Assembly: GCF_001417965.1 (NCBI RefSeq)
Contig: NW_018386106.1
Span: 756,606-820,605, forward strand
Origin: Exaiptasia diaphana
Taxonomy: Eukaryota > Cnidaria > Anthozoa > Actiniaria > Aiptasiidae
DNA length: 64,000 bases
Direction: 5' to 3'
Below the pieces are notes generated by a model. It saw nothing but the letters and a program-made list of their open reading frames with translations, was not told the origin of the DNA and did no database searches. Numbering within the stretch: position 1 is the first letter of the stretch; each line of letters opens with the position of its first letter. Position numbers and translations under genes: made by a program. Shown here one piece after another: positions 1 through 12,200 of this stretch.

Positions 1-800
1 CCTTCAATACATCATCTCAATAGTGCTTAGACAGTTCAGATAAAGACATTTATGTGTTTTTGGCGTTTTTAAAATCATCGCATTTCATTAACAAATGTTA
101 TATTAATGGGACTATATCATGTTTTTATTCCCGCAAATGTTATCACTCCAATACTGCTATAAACCATGTTAGATGGAGCTGGAATTTCTTTTTTCTCAAG
201 TTCCTAAAGTCTCATAATTTAAGTCTGAAATGCTAATATAAAACTTTTGAAACATCGTCATATTTATATAAGTATTCCGGCTTATTACTCCAATAGCGCT
301 AAGCCAGTTAGTTGACGACATTTCTCTGTTTTTAAGTTCTTAAAGTCCGCACATTTTATTAGTAAAAGTTTTATTTGCAAACCTTCACCGTATCATCGCT
401 TACGGCCCATTTTATACAAAGACGCTCTCAAGTATATGGTTTTAAGCTCTTAAAGTCTTTCCATTAAATACGTGAATTTAAAAGAACCATTATAGGTTTC
501 TGAATGACACTTTTATAGTCCCAAAAACTTCAATAAATCATCTTGTTATTCCAATAACACTCAGCCATTTTAGATGAAGAGTTTAGGTGCCTTACTTTCT
601 TAAATCTCAATAGCAGTGATATATAATTGATGATAATAGAACTATCAATAACACTTGATAATGACATCTTTGTATTTCCAAAACTGTAATATATCATATC
701 AGAAGTTCAATAATGCGAAGCCATTTCAAATACAAACGTGTATACGCTCATCAAGTTCTTGAAAGAACGCAAAGACGTCAACTAGCTTATTAAACAGACT
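1..800. repeat. Decayed tandem repeat, about six copies
   Basis: Roughly six diverged copies start near 11, 138, 283, 395, 540 and 696, so spacing is about 110-155 bases. Each copy has a core like 'attccaataacgctaagcca', then a purine-rich 'tagatgaagac' part, then 'tttaagttcttaaagtc'. Short frames in this stretch are not coding. Copies differ at many positions, so the array is old. The left side may continue outside the window. Confidence 0.6.
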
Positions 801-3081
801 TTAACTTTTAAAATTGCATAAAAATGTAATTTTGGTTCTTAACATCTATTTTTTCTCCTTGGTCAGTAGATAGAAAAAATTAGAGATATAGAAAGAAAGT
901 ACAAACGTGAAATGGAGGGTGTCCTTGCAGAAAACCGCACAAACAGCAGTCTGATTCCAAATCAAAAATGTTTGAATAAACGCTGAATGCTTATGAGAAC
1001 AAAACAATAACCACCTCACATTGACCTCATATCTTTATATCAAGAGACTATATTTTTCATCTTAACACTCAAGTTGTTTGCTACCTCCTTTCATACTCTA
1101 TTCTTATTCAAAAACACTTCAATTTTAAAGCACCATTTGAACAAGTGGACTAAGGAAACAACAGTACTAAATCCACTACATCAATAGAGAAGAGAGCTAG
1201 AGAGAGAGATCTACACTAATCATTGTTCAACAGATACTTAGTGATTTGGGTTGTGGGTCCACTTGGTTGGGTTTGGTAAGATACTTAACTCACTCTATGA
1301 CAGTGTCTTTTTAGAAAAAGAGAAGAGTTTCTTTTGGTACACATTGATTTTTAAAAGTAAGGAGGTATTATATGAACAAGCAAAATCGAAAAAGTCATAT
1401 TCATAGTGCATGTGAAATAGTTTTGATGGCCTTTTTGTAACCCCAACATAATGTGCGATTCCTGTCCCTAGCCCCCAAACACGTGACAGAAACAGGGATC
1501 CCAGCAATAAGAGGTCAGTCTGATTGTGTCTTGAGATGATCATAAAGCACAAAAAGTGTTACCATGTCCTTTATTTTTTCTGTATTAGCCACATAAGAAA
1601 CAATGTGTGAGCTGTATAAAGTGTCAGAGTAAGCCTGGGTATTAGCCTTAGCTTGGAAATCATAGGTGGGAAGTGTTTTCACAACAAAAATGGCAATCAA
1701 CTCTTGGCTTGAATACAATGGTGCTTTTGGTTTAAAAATCAACCCCCTGGAGGTCTTATGCTTAGATTTGCATTCTATGTTTATTTTGGCATGGTTTTCC
1801 AAAAAGAGCAATCAATTCAGAGTTTTGCGGGAAGGACAAAAGACTTAAAATTCTTATAAAAGAGAGTGAAGCAGACTTTCTTTCAAAAGAATATGCTCAT
1901 ACCCACAACTCCTTGCATGTTCATTACAAGTTGGCATTTGTATCAGTAAGTGGATCCTAATAAAAAAAGCTACTTCTTGGCATGTTCAGTAAAACTGAAT
2001 GAAACATCACAATGCAAAGTAGAATGAATGACAATTCTTGCAAATATAAAGTATTGACAAGAATAAAAGATTTTGCACCAGTAAAATCAGAAAGAAAGGA
2101 TGCCCTTTTCGATCCTTTTCTAATTGCCCTTGTCTAACATGTAAAATTGTACAATGTATATTGATCTTCAATAAAGTTAATATATTCTACATGTGTGCTA
2201 GTTAGGGGATTATTTAGCAGTTGCAGAATCAGTAACGTGGATACAACACATATTCTTATAGAAGCCATGTAACTTTAAGAAGTAAGAACAGAGTTAGTAG
2301 AGGAGACTGTCTCCTCTACTAACTCTGGTAAGAATTACTAACACACACAAGGTCATACAAGCTTGAAATGCAACAAAGGGAATCACTGAGGTATAATAAA
2401 CCATAATCTGTTATTAGATTTTAAGCATCATTATATATTTCAGACAATAAACAATAATTTAACGATAAAACGATACAGTAAACTACTAGAGTGATAACAC
2501 CAAAAGTATGAAAGGGTAAAATGCCAATTATGAAGTACAATGGAATTCAGCCCTTTTCATGAACTTATGTTTGCACTCGTACTATTTAAGAATATCAAAC
2601 AATAAAAACTTATAAAAACCTACCATCTTGTAGCAGAGTTTTTGATTCAAACAAATGAATCGGTGACAAATTCTCTTACGAGAAAAACTTGGCGACAAAG
2701 TTGGAAGGCATAATGAAGATACCCAGAGTTCCATTCGAATTTTTGGTGCAAGCAAAGGGAGCCCAAGCCTATAATTATTTGTAAAAATCATGAAAGTCAA
2801 AAGGTTGCGCATATTAAAACTTGACTTTATCTTCACTTGATCATCTTTCAACTCCAGAGGAATCCATATAGTAGAATTATCGAGACATTTTTGACATCAA
2901 CTCAGCTTATGGATAAAGACGGGCTTCCTGTGCTGGTAGCACGACATGTCTTGCTTGTCAGCAGTTTTCTCCATTACATCAAGTTTATTTTGGTTCCTAA
3001 ATGGCGAAATTCCGGTCAAAATGAATTATGAAATGAAACCTCTGCCATCTTTACCTTAATCTAAAATACAGACTCTTCAAT
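801..3081. other. No supported gene; VPS37A upstream region
   Basis: AT-rich DNA with only short frames that lack coding character. A polyadenylation-like AATAAA lies at about 2169 on the plus strand. A perfect 18-bp hairpin sits at 2289-2327. The last few hundred bases should contain the VPS37A promoter and 5' UTR, but I see no clear TATA box. The stretch 1295-1850, open on both strands, could be the 3' UTR of a gene to the left, but this is unsupported. Confidence 0.4.
2289..2327. repeat. Perfect 18-bp inverted repeat with 3-nt loop
   Basis: The arm CAGAGTTAGTAGAGGAGA (2289-2306) is followed by CTG and then by its exact reverse complement (2310-2327). No T-tract follows on either side and no terminal repeats extend further, so it is a bare snap-back hairpin upstream of VPS37A. 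Confidence 0.85.
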
Positions 3082-6000
3082 ATGAGTTGGATGAATATTT
3101 TTAGCAGTAGTTCTGCACCCAAGTCAAGCATTCCACCAACCACGGCACTGCAGCAACAAAGACTAAAACAGATCGACACTTTAAAGAATTTCCACCACAA
3201 GTAAGCTTCATAAACAAAATGATTTAACATTACTAGCATATTCTCAAGTGCCTATAGATTTGTAACACAAACGTCTTTGGGACTCTAAGCCTTGTATTTA
3301 TCGTATTATCAGTTTCTCTGCGAAGAGAGCTACTTTTCAGAACAATAGCTGTGTTCGCAGTAATTATTAGTAAATATCCAATTGACAATGTGATTGATTT
3401 CAGTGTTACCGAAGTGCAAAGAGATATTGAATATAGAATCACCTTTTACGTCCATGGAGCTACAATGTCATTCAATGTGTATGTAAAAACATATGATTAT
3501 AATTGATGAAATTGTAAATGTGTGAGCAAAGGGAGTGATTTAGGTCATCCAATAAGGTTGGCAGACCTTGCTGACATTTGTTGTACCATAATTCCACATA
3601 ACAAGGGACTGATGTTTCTCTTCAGAACTCTACCTCCACAATTCCCTAATGAAAAACCTGTTGTAACTGTTTCACCTCCTATTCAGCATCCGTGGGTGAA
3701 TGATCAGGTAATCAGTTAACTGTCATTCATTTATTCATCCATTCCTTTATCCATCTTCCCATGTATTCATCTAACCCACTTGTTCAAGTATCGATTCACA
3801 AATGTCATTAGTTTATATCAGATCTATTTATTCATTTACATACTTAATTATAACATCTATTTGGTTTCAGATGGTTGTTGTAGGATGCCCTTCATTAAAT
3901 ATGGTAAATATATACAACGTCTACAATCTTATGTAAAGTTTTAATGACACAATCTTCATATTGTGATTTATTAATCAGTCTTGTTTAATTACATTAAGTT
4001 CTACATGCATTCTAACCTTGGGAAGGCAATACAAGATGTTATCAAAGAGTTCTGTGATGGTCATCCACCTCAGTTTCTAACTCCACCATCATCTACAATT
4101 CCTGGATCTTTGTAAGTCAAATCCTGGAATTTAGTCTCTTTATTTGTGTCATGGTATTTTGTGTATTCTGTCCTTTGCAATGGACCATGCATTAAATAGA
4201 TAAGAGTTAATAGTCAGTACTGATACCTAATTCCTTATTAGGCCATCTTCAAATCTCAGTGGTTACCAACCCTCATCGACCTCAAGTTTCACTGGTTACC
4301 AGCCTCTTGCTAATCCCTATTCCCCAATGTCATTTTCTCCATCAAGTGGCAGTTCTACAATGTTCTCAGGTCTGTCAGGGACAATGACATCTACTGTTAT
4401 GTCAACACAGGTAGTTAAATGCAGACATTCATAGGAATACATGATGGTATCACTTATTATCAGATTTTGGGCTGTACCTCGAGTCCTCAGGGCCGGGTTG
4501 CTCGAAGCCTGATTAGCGCTAATCCCGGATAAACTCTTAGAAAACCTAGGGAGTTAACCCTGGATTAACACTAATTGGGCTTTGAACAAGCCGGCCCTGG
4601 ATTTCTGCATAAAATATCCTGTTTTTTTAAATAAATGTCAAAACTGTCATGCTGTTATGTACCAAAAAATGGGACATGATTTATGCATAAATTACCAAAG
4701 TGAAATATTGATGATCTGTGGCCTTTTTTTAATAAATTCTTGGTGGATTCATCAATCATTTTAATTTTTAAAGATTGCTTGGTGTGGCAGTCATGTATTT
4801 TGGCCAATACATCTAGTAACTGGCTATTGTCTTGCAGTCAGATATGCAAATCTGAATTAGGCTTTGGGAAAAAGCTGGGCATGTCCAAAATCATGAAATA
4901 TATATTTGCATAAATCAAGACAAAATACTTTTGGCATGCATGCTACCACAATGTATTTATCTGAAAATGGTTTCCAATGAGACAAAAATTTAATTGTAAC
5001 AGAATGAAACAATATAATACTTGTGGTAATTATCTAATTGTCCTGTTTTCTATGAAGGTTGATTCATCAAACAACGCACGGCGTCCAGTTGTATCGTCAG
5101 AATTTCCTGGTTTAAATGGCCTAAGGTATGACAGTTTCTTAAAAAATTAAAAAAATTTTTCCAGCTTCTCACTTTGTTGCTTGTCTGTGTTTTTTAGTTT
5201 AAAGGAACTAAAAGATTTAAATGATGATGTAAAACTAATAGATGAATTTATAAAGAATAACATGGAATCTGTGAGTAAAATTTGTTTTGAAATATTATTA
5301 AAGAAATAAAGAAATACATGATCGAATTGTCATTTTAGTTGAAACAACTTCATGAAAAAAAGGATCAAGTAATAAAAGAAAATGAAGAAATTGCAAGTAA
5401 GATTAATGTTAGGTGTGACTTCAATCATAGTTAGTAATGGCATGCATTATTGTATTCGGAAGGGGCGTGGAAGAAAGTACCAGTTTACCGAATGTCAGAA
5501 TGCTATTTATAGCCTAGATATAAGCCACATTTTTACGATTGGATGACTGCATACTGACCCACCCTTTTCTTACCCTTTATTTTTCTTTGCGGCCTCATCT
5601 GTTAAAATGTTGTTTTGTAGGATATAATCTCTCACTACAGCCAAAGTTTGAAGCTTGTAAAGATAGTATTCTGCAATGTGTAAGTACTGACAAAGTTTTC
5701 TTGGCATAGTGAGTGTACATTTTTACTAATTGCTCACAAAGGATACTCATGACATCTCGAGTACGTAAACCAGAATTTGAAGTTTTTGCTTGTTTTTTTT
5801 TAAGTGAATAGCACAACAAGCAAGCGGATAAAAGAATGAATACCATAGAAACATTTTGGCTATAGCTAGCGTAAGAGGAGTTGCAAAATTGACGATTTTC
5901 GTCACTGGAGATCAGTTATTAGTCGCGCACCTTTGAACAAACTTTGTTAAGAATTAGAGCAGGCTGTTCCTGGCCACTTCTCTTTGCAAAGTGTTGCAAA

Positions 6001-8553
6001 GTAGGTCAAGTAGCTGGGTAATTGCAAATACTTACTTAGGATTAAACTGCGCAACTAGTCCTATCTGTCATCACGTCTCAAACGGGAAAATGCCGCACTT
6101 TACCTTTATTTAAAAATACCAATTTTTCAACTTCTGTTGCGAGGTGGCCAACCCAAGCTTGCGAAAAGATTTGTTAGAGATCAATAGCATGCCATAGAAT
6201 AAAATAAAAAAAACGTTTTGTATTTCTATAAATATATACATATAAAAACTAGAACAGAAAACAGTAGCCAGATTATTGTTTTTTCTTGATGTGCCATGTG
6301 TTTTCTGCTTTCTTGTATATTAACCAATCGATTCTTGAGACTTTCAATCGTTTGTTCGCATTGACAATTGTGACTATCTTGTTTGGATATTAAAATGTCC
6401 ATTTCTTTTTCCATCCGTTTCTGCTGTTTCATGCTGTTTTCTAATTTCCTCGCAAGATTTGTTCGTATCTTCTCCAGTCTGCATATTTCGTCTTTTTTGA
6501 GATTCATTTCTGCTCTTGCAAGAGCTATTGCGTTTTCGTAAGCCTTCAGTTTATTGCCTTTCGACTTAAAAGGAAGCTTGACGGACTCGTCCATCAAGAG
6601 AAATGTCTTTTAAACTCAACCTTGAAACAATATTTCTGGCAAATTGTAGTGATGGAAAAGTCCAAAGACGATTGAAATCAACTGCACGTTACCTGCTTCT
6701 TGTGTTTGAGAGCTCCAGCAACTTTTGGACTTTCTTTGTTTGTTACGTGTTTGCTGACGTAGTTAATGCTCGCTCAAGAAGGCTGACAAAAATATCGCAT
6801 GCTCGAATTTGAAAACGAGCAGTTTTAATGCACGCTTTTATGTTTTCCTAATACTTTTAAACGAGTCTTAAGACATTTCTCACCATAGGGCTACATGAAT
6901 TGACAACTAAAAGTTCTGAAAGAATCTACTTATGATTTTGTATGTGCGCCTGCGGTATTTTTTGGAGAAGCGCGCATTTTTGCATTAGTTACGTCACAAT
7001 AGCTTATTGTCGGATCGAATAGCGCCACAATCCGAATAAGAAACTTCTTAACTAATCTCTTCGTTCCCATTTTGCATTCTAGCATGCACTTCTTGCAGAA
7101 AAGACACAGAACTTTGCTCAACAAAGCCAGAAGCAAAAAGATTTAAGCGAGGTTTGTTGTCATTTCATGGAAATTGCGCATTTACCGTTTCAAGACTTGC
7201 GCAAGTCTCATGATGACTTGTTCATTCGTGTAATTGATTAAATTCTAATAAACAATGATACGTTATCAGGAACCGGCTCCTTATACGTTATGTGTAAACG
7301 AATTTGTTTTTCCTTCATGTAGACGTATTCTCTTCGAAATATCCACACCAATATGGAGGTTGCTGCTTCTGAAGCTGATCAGGATTCAGAGGTAATGACA
7401 TGTTCACATCTGTACACCAAATGTCATTAAATAGAAGGATTTCATTTGATTCTGCTTTCTTTATCACTTCCGTCTCCTGTGTCCACACGTAGCGGATATG
7501 AATCGTGTGCGACCGTCCACAAGTATTCGTCACGAGACCGGACATCTGAAAGGAAGTCATCGTATACAGAAATTTTCACCCCGAGCGTATTCAGGAATCT
7601 CTGAAGGCACTGCGGAAGTACCAAGGGTACACTGTGGACACGTATGGACGCTTACTATCCGAATAAAAGCGTTTGATAAATCTCTGGGCTGGTGTGGAAG
7701 GGGCCTGTGTGCCTCCGTAGCAAAGACATAGAAATAGAAAAATACTATATAGATGCCTTGCAGTTTGTGGGAATGCAACTACAACTGGAGGATAAAACAA
7801 TGGATTCTAGTTCCCAAGAGGGCAAAAATCTTTTGTTTCATCCTCCAGATCCTGCTGCTTTGACGTCACATGCAAGGGGTCTATAGAAGCTGATACCGAA
7901 TGCAGGTAGATGGGAATAGGTGTAATTTAATCAATTGCGGTATTTGGCAGTTGTAGTTTAAGCCATAGTTAATAGAAATTTCCTAACAAGATGTGTCATT
8001 GTGGTGGTTTTATTTTTCGGTTCACAATCGATTGTTCAATAAAGTTTATTGTCAGCTAGCTAATAGTTTTCATATTATTTTTCAGGAAATTGCCGATAGA
8101 TACTTATTAGGTAAGTCGGTTTTGTTTCAAGACTGCGGTTTATGCCTTGTGCGTTCGTTTTTAAAAATGAAAGACCAACCCCAACAATCAACTTATATTC
8201 ATTAATAAGTATTTCATGAATGCAGTTCAGTCAAGCATTCACGAAACGGATTCCCCGACAAGGAAGACCTTGATAGATTTCCATAGGCCTCAATGAGTGG
8301 ACAATTTTCAAACGTCCAATTCCGGTGGCTAAGCTCGAGCCAATAGCATTCATTTTAACACTCATTCATTTTGTCAGGTGAGATCAAAACAGACGAGTTT
8401 ATTCAGACGTTTATGGAAAAGAGAAAGGTAAAAGAATTGAAACACAAAGTTATGTTCATAGACTGTCTTTTAATAATTTTGCTTTAATTTCAGCTTTGCC
8501 ATTTACGACGAGCAAAAGAGGAAAAACTAAGAAATATTCATACCCATTTTTAA
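3082..8553 (+). CDS. VPS37A: VPS37A, ESCRT-I subunit (15 exons)
   Basis: Exons: 3082-3200, 3404-3478, 3626-3707, 3871-3903, 3999-4111, 4242-4410, 5058-5125, 5198-5270, 5339-5396, 5621-5679, 7083-7151, 7323-7391, 8086-8110, 8378-8427, 8494-8553. All junctions are GT-AG and in phase, giving 373 residues; human VPS37A has 397. The start MSW matches the vertebrate protein. The N-terminal UEV-like region carries the recognisable LPPQFPNEKPV segment (residues 67-77) followed by PPI. A low-complexity Ser/Pro/Thr linker spans about 110-200. The C-terminal Mod(r) domain (about 220-373) is a predicted coiled coil ending in CHLRRAKEEKL, nearly identical to the human end. VPS37 proteins join TSG101 and VPS28 in ESCRT-I, sorting ubiquitinated cargo at endosomes. 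The gene converges on gene A. Intron 10 (1.4 kb) contains an antisense gene. Confidence 0.93.
4488..4600. repeat. Foldback (MITE-like) element in VPS37A intron
   Basis: Two imperfect inverted arms of about 45 bases (4488-4532 and 4553-4599) start CAGGGCCGG... and end ...CCGGCCCTG, with inner parts containing GATTAGCGCTAATCC and GGATTAACACTAATTGG. It lies in the intron between exons 6 and 7 and has no coding capacity. The arms span nearly the whole unit, as in short non-autonomous foldback elements. Confidence 0.75.
6226..6594 (-). CDS. Small tail-anchored coiled-coil protein, nested antisense in VPS37A intron
   Basis: A single uninterrupted frame of 122 residues, starting at the ATG at 6594; a TTG one codon upstream is not needed. 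Residues about 15-100 are highly charged (K/E/R-rich) and heptad-like, as expected for a coiled coil, with a CxC pair near residue 78. The last about 18 residues (IIWLLFSVLVFICIYL) form one hydrophobic segment ending at the stop, which is the arrangement of a C-tail-anchored membrane protein facing the cytosol. I do not recognise the family; CCDC167-like proteins share the architecture but no clear sequence. It lies wholly within VPS37A intron 10 on the opposite strand. The coding look (strong charge pattern plus a terminal TM) makes it likely real, but it has no splice support. Confidence 0.6.
   Translation of the reverse strand: MDESVKLPFKSKGNKLKAYENAIALARAEMNLKKDEICRLEKIRTNLARKLENSMKQQKRMEKEMDILISKQDSHNCQCEQTIESLKNRLVNIQESRKHMAHQEKTIIWLLFSVLVFICIYL
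7392..8085. other. VPS37A intron 12 with overlapping open frames of unknown meaning
   Basis: This 694-base intron is less AT-rich than its neighbours. Several overlapping frames of 60-80 codons lie on both strands between about 7440 and 7890. None has a recognisable domain, signal peptide or consistent exon boundaries. It could be a decayed gene fragment or chance openness due to composition. Confidence 0.3.
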
Positions 8554-8651
8554 AAGATGAGTAGAGAAAAAATTGAAAAAGGCGAGGAAAAAACAATGAG
8601 AAACTAAATAGAAAACAAAGCAAATACAGCACTGTAGGTAATAAAATGTAC

Positions 8652-8657
8652 AATAAA
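8652..8657 (+). terminator. Likely VPS37A polyadenylation signal
   Basis: AATAAA lies 99 bases after the VPS37A stop codon; another AAATAAAA follows about 40 bases later. This sets a short 3' UTR and leaves about 500 bases to the stop of convergent gene A. That gap holds no other gene. Confidence 0.5.
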
Positions 8658-9208
8658 GCGATTTTAATTTTGTGTCAACGCACATGTATATAAAAATAAA
8701 ATTTGAATCTTGATATCGCTCAGTCGAACTGAAACAAGAAATATGCCTGTACAGTTATAAACTCAACATCTGTACAATTAAAAGAAGCAAGTGATAATAT
8801 CACGTGCATCTACTGATCAACTGTGCAAGGCCAAATCGAAGCCTAGTAAACAGAACAAGCGTTATGATTTCATACTGTGGAAGACTTGGTACAAGTCCCC
8901 TAGATTGCACTGTTAATAACACAATAGAAAACTTTAGCGTTAATTGTATCAAATGAAAAAAAAGTACAAAGAAATATACAGCCTACCGTAATTTGGACAG
9001 TTGCAAATATTTCTTTACCGGTCTCCCACGGTATGGAATCGGCCAATAATGGCGGCAAGTGTACAAGTAATGTAAAAAATATATATTATATATGTCACAG
9101 AAGTATATTACGGACGAGTTTAAACGTAAAAGTAAACACTAAAGCATAGGTTCTCATCAAAAGTATTAACAAAAATTATACTGAATAATATATACGATAC
9201 AGCAAAGG

Positions 9209-12200
9209 TTATGAATCTCGAGTAGACAGCTTAACCCTACGCAATTCATCTATAAGCCTTTCTCTTTTTTGGGTTAAATGATTGATCTTTGCTTCGCGAA
9301 TCTGACATCTTCGTTCTAACTTCATAATCGCGTCCTCCACTTCTTCTTCGGCGTCGTGCATTTCACTTCCATCGCCATGTTCCAACGTTGACGAGCTGCT
9401 ACATGTACTTTCGGTCATGTGTGGTGTTGGAGAGCTGGAAGCAACCCTGTTTTGTGTTTCCAGACTGAACACTTCGACGTCGCTCTGCTCATTATATGAA
9501 TCGGCTTCGTAACCTTCGTCTGACGATTCTACTGAAGGTCTCTTCTCTGGGGGTTCAGTATCATCCTGGTCGTCGTTGTCCAGGAGCGATCCCTTGCGTT
9601 TCGAGCCACGTCTTTTAAAAACAGCCTTGTGAGTACCTTCATAAAGTTGCATTGTCCATTCGTCATAGTCACAGATAAAGTTGTCGCCTTCACTTCTCTT
9701 TTCGAGAACGCCAGCACATCTGACATAACCAGTCAATGGTCTATCAAGATGCTCTTCACCATCCTTGTCCACTGCGCCGTTATCTTGAATAGAAGGACAT
9801 ACTTCTGCATTCGGTTTGTCTATATTTGCTGGTCCTTCGGAACACGATATTTCTGTACTTTGCGGCTCTGAAGACATTTCCGAGGCAACTTCATCGTCAC
9901 CAACTGCTGTTGTACAATATCCTTCAGTGTTGCCATTACTTGTCGTTGTTGACGGTTTTGGTGAAGCCTGATCCTCGACTTCCCTAGGTTTGTTGCTATC
10001 AAGTTCGTTTATTTCATTAATGTTTAAGATTTCAGAAGCATTACCAATCTCTCCTTCCTGGACAAATGTCTGCAGAAGTTCCCTCATCTCCTTTAGCTCT
10101 TCTCTTTCATGCAAGAGTTGGTCGAGTATTGTCCTTTTCGTCTGGTTTTGTAGTTCTTCGTGGAAGCTCTTGCGCAATAATTGGATTTTTAGGATACTCT
10201 TTTTGATCTTGGTAAGGAGTTTTCCCTGTGAGGCAAACTAAAGTTAAGGTGGCGTTTTGACAAATTAATGATTGATTTTGTTTTTCTTGCCAACTGAGTG
10301 TATGCCTGATTAATTTATTGAACCTTTGGCTCAGTGGAAATAATTGCTTGCATGAAACCGATCGATTCTTATCGGTAATTGCGGACAGAGGATTAATTGA
10401 TTATTGAGTTACATATTGATTGCTAAATATTCAATTAAATCTTAAGAAAACAATAATAAATATAACTTACCATGTCTTTCTCATCGGTCGGTAGTTCAGC
10501 CAGCGGTTTATTTGGTGATTTGGCTATGATCAGTTGTTTGGGTTCGGACGATTCTTTATTCTGTATCAAAACACTTTGTTTAGGTTCTGATGATTCTTTA
10601 TTCTGCATCAAAACAAAATTATCATTAAGTTACACTATCATTATTGATAAAGCATGGCTTTGACTGATTGAAGGAAATGCAGCCGAGTTCAAGCACAGTA
10701 CAGGAATGGATATGTTCAAGTGTAACGCACACTTCCACCTACTTCACTTATGCATACTCATGGACCGTCTTCAGCACAAAAGAAAAAGACTGATTTAACA
10801 AGCACCGTGCTTGATGAAATCCAAAACATTCCTGTAATTTTGACACAAGAATTGCGCACGCACAATCATACCGTCACTTAAAAATAACTTACTAAATCAA
10901 TAAATCATGTGCCTTCTACGATGTTCGTACCACACCCAATGTTAAGGCCTCATACGGATGAGTTATTACTTCTCGAAAACATTGTTATCAGTCAACTGAC
11001 TATTTTCAGTTTAAAGATTTTAATCAGCAGTTTTTATGGTGGCCGAAAAAGAAGGCAACTATGTCCGAAAGGGAGGTCCCCCCTTGTGTGCGCGGCGGCT
11101 GATGGTTCTCAAATATTTTTCATCATACAATAGAAACAAACCTCGGCATAGGAATGCATCGTTGCGTTCTCATCACTTGCTGTAGATTTTGGCTGTACTT
11201 GCTGTAGCAGTGGCCCAATATTTCGTCGAGGAGGATATACCGTTGCTTTATCAAGTTCGTACATTAAATGACTGGGTGCTGAATGAAGAGAGTGTACGGC
11301 GACAAGTTTGGGAAGATCTTTGTGGTCATACGCCAAGCCACATGAACGACGCAATGGACTGGGCTCTGACGGCTGCTTTGGAAGTATAAACCGTGGCGGG
11401 GACACTAGGGCTAAAAAGGAGTTATTAACTATTAGCTGGTTATAATTATCTATCAGTTTTTCAGGCAACAATTAGGTTCATATGCGAATGTAATTACTAT
11501 TGCTCGTTTTCAGCCATTCTCATGAGATTCAAAAGATCAGCGTCCATGTTGATTGAATTAATAATAGATACTAATGAAAAATCATTTGTTTGAAGTTCAA
11601 TCAAGATGGCCGCTGTGACGTACATTGAACGAAGAACCATCTTCATGACTAATTGGGATTGCTGTGTAATGCAAATAATTGTAAAAAATGTTGGTGAGTC
11701 TTATCAGCCCAAAAGCTATTGTGAGCAAAGGAAGCCCACTGTTGAGAAAATCATGTACTACTGAGACTGAAGAATATATAATAAATGCGGATTCCTTGTC
11801 AAAAGCCCCCCATACCAACATATAACCCCTATAAAATAATCCTTGCTTATTGTATAAGTACATACATTGTTGACCTGTGAACCATGGGGGACTATTGAAT
11901 GGAGGATTCCTTTCCTCTATGCACATGTTTTCCATATTTTGGTATTTCTTGAGACAACACAGGTCACAAAGACAATCAGTTCTGCAAATAACAAGGAAAA
12001 GCCATCAGTTTAAGTTTCGAATATAAATCTCAATCACCCCCATGTCAGTCACTGTGTCCTCCAATATGGCGGATAAAACAGACAACTTTTTCATATGAAG
12101 CCTTAGAACAGTATTATTACAAGTATGCATTACATTTGGCACATGTGAGATGCGACGCATTAATGAGAAATACCGTACAATTGCCGTATTTTTGACTGTA

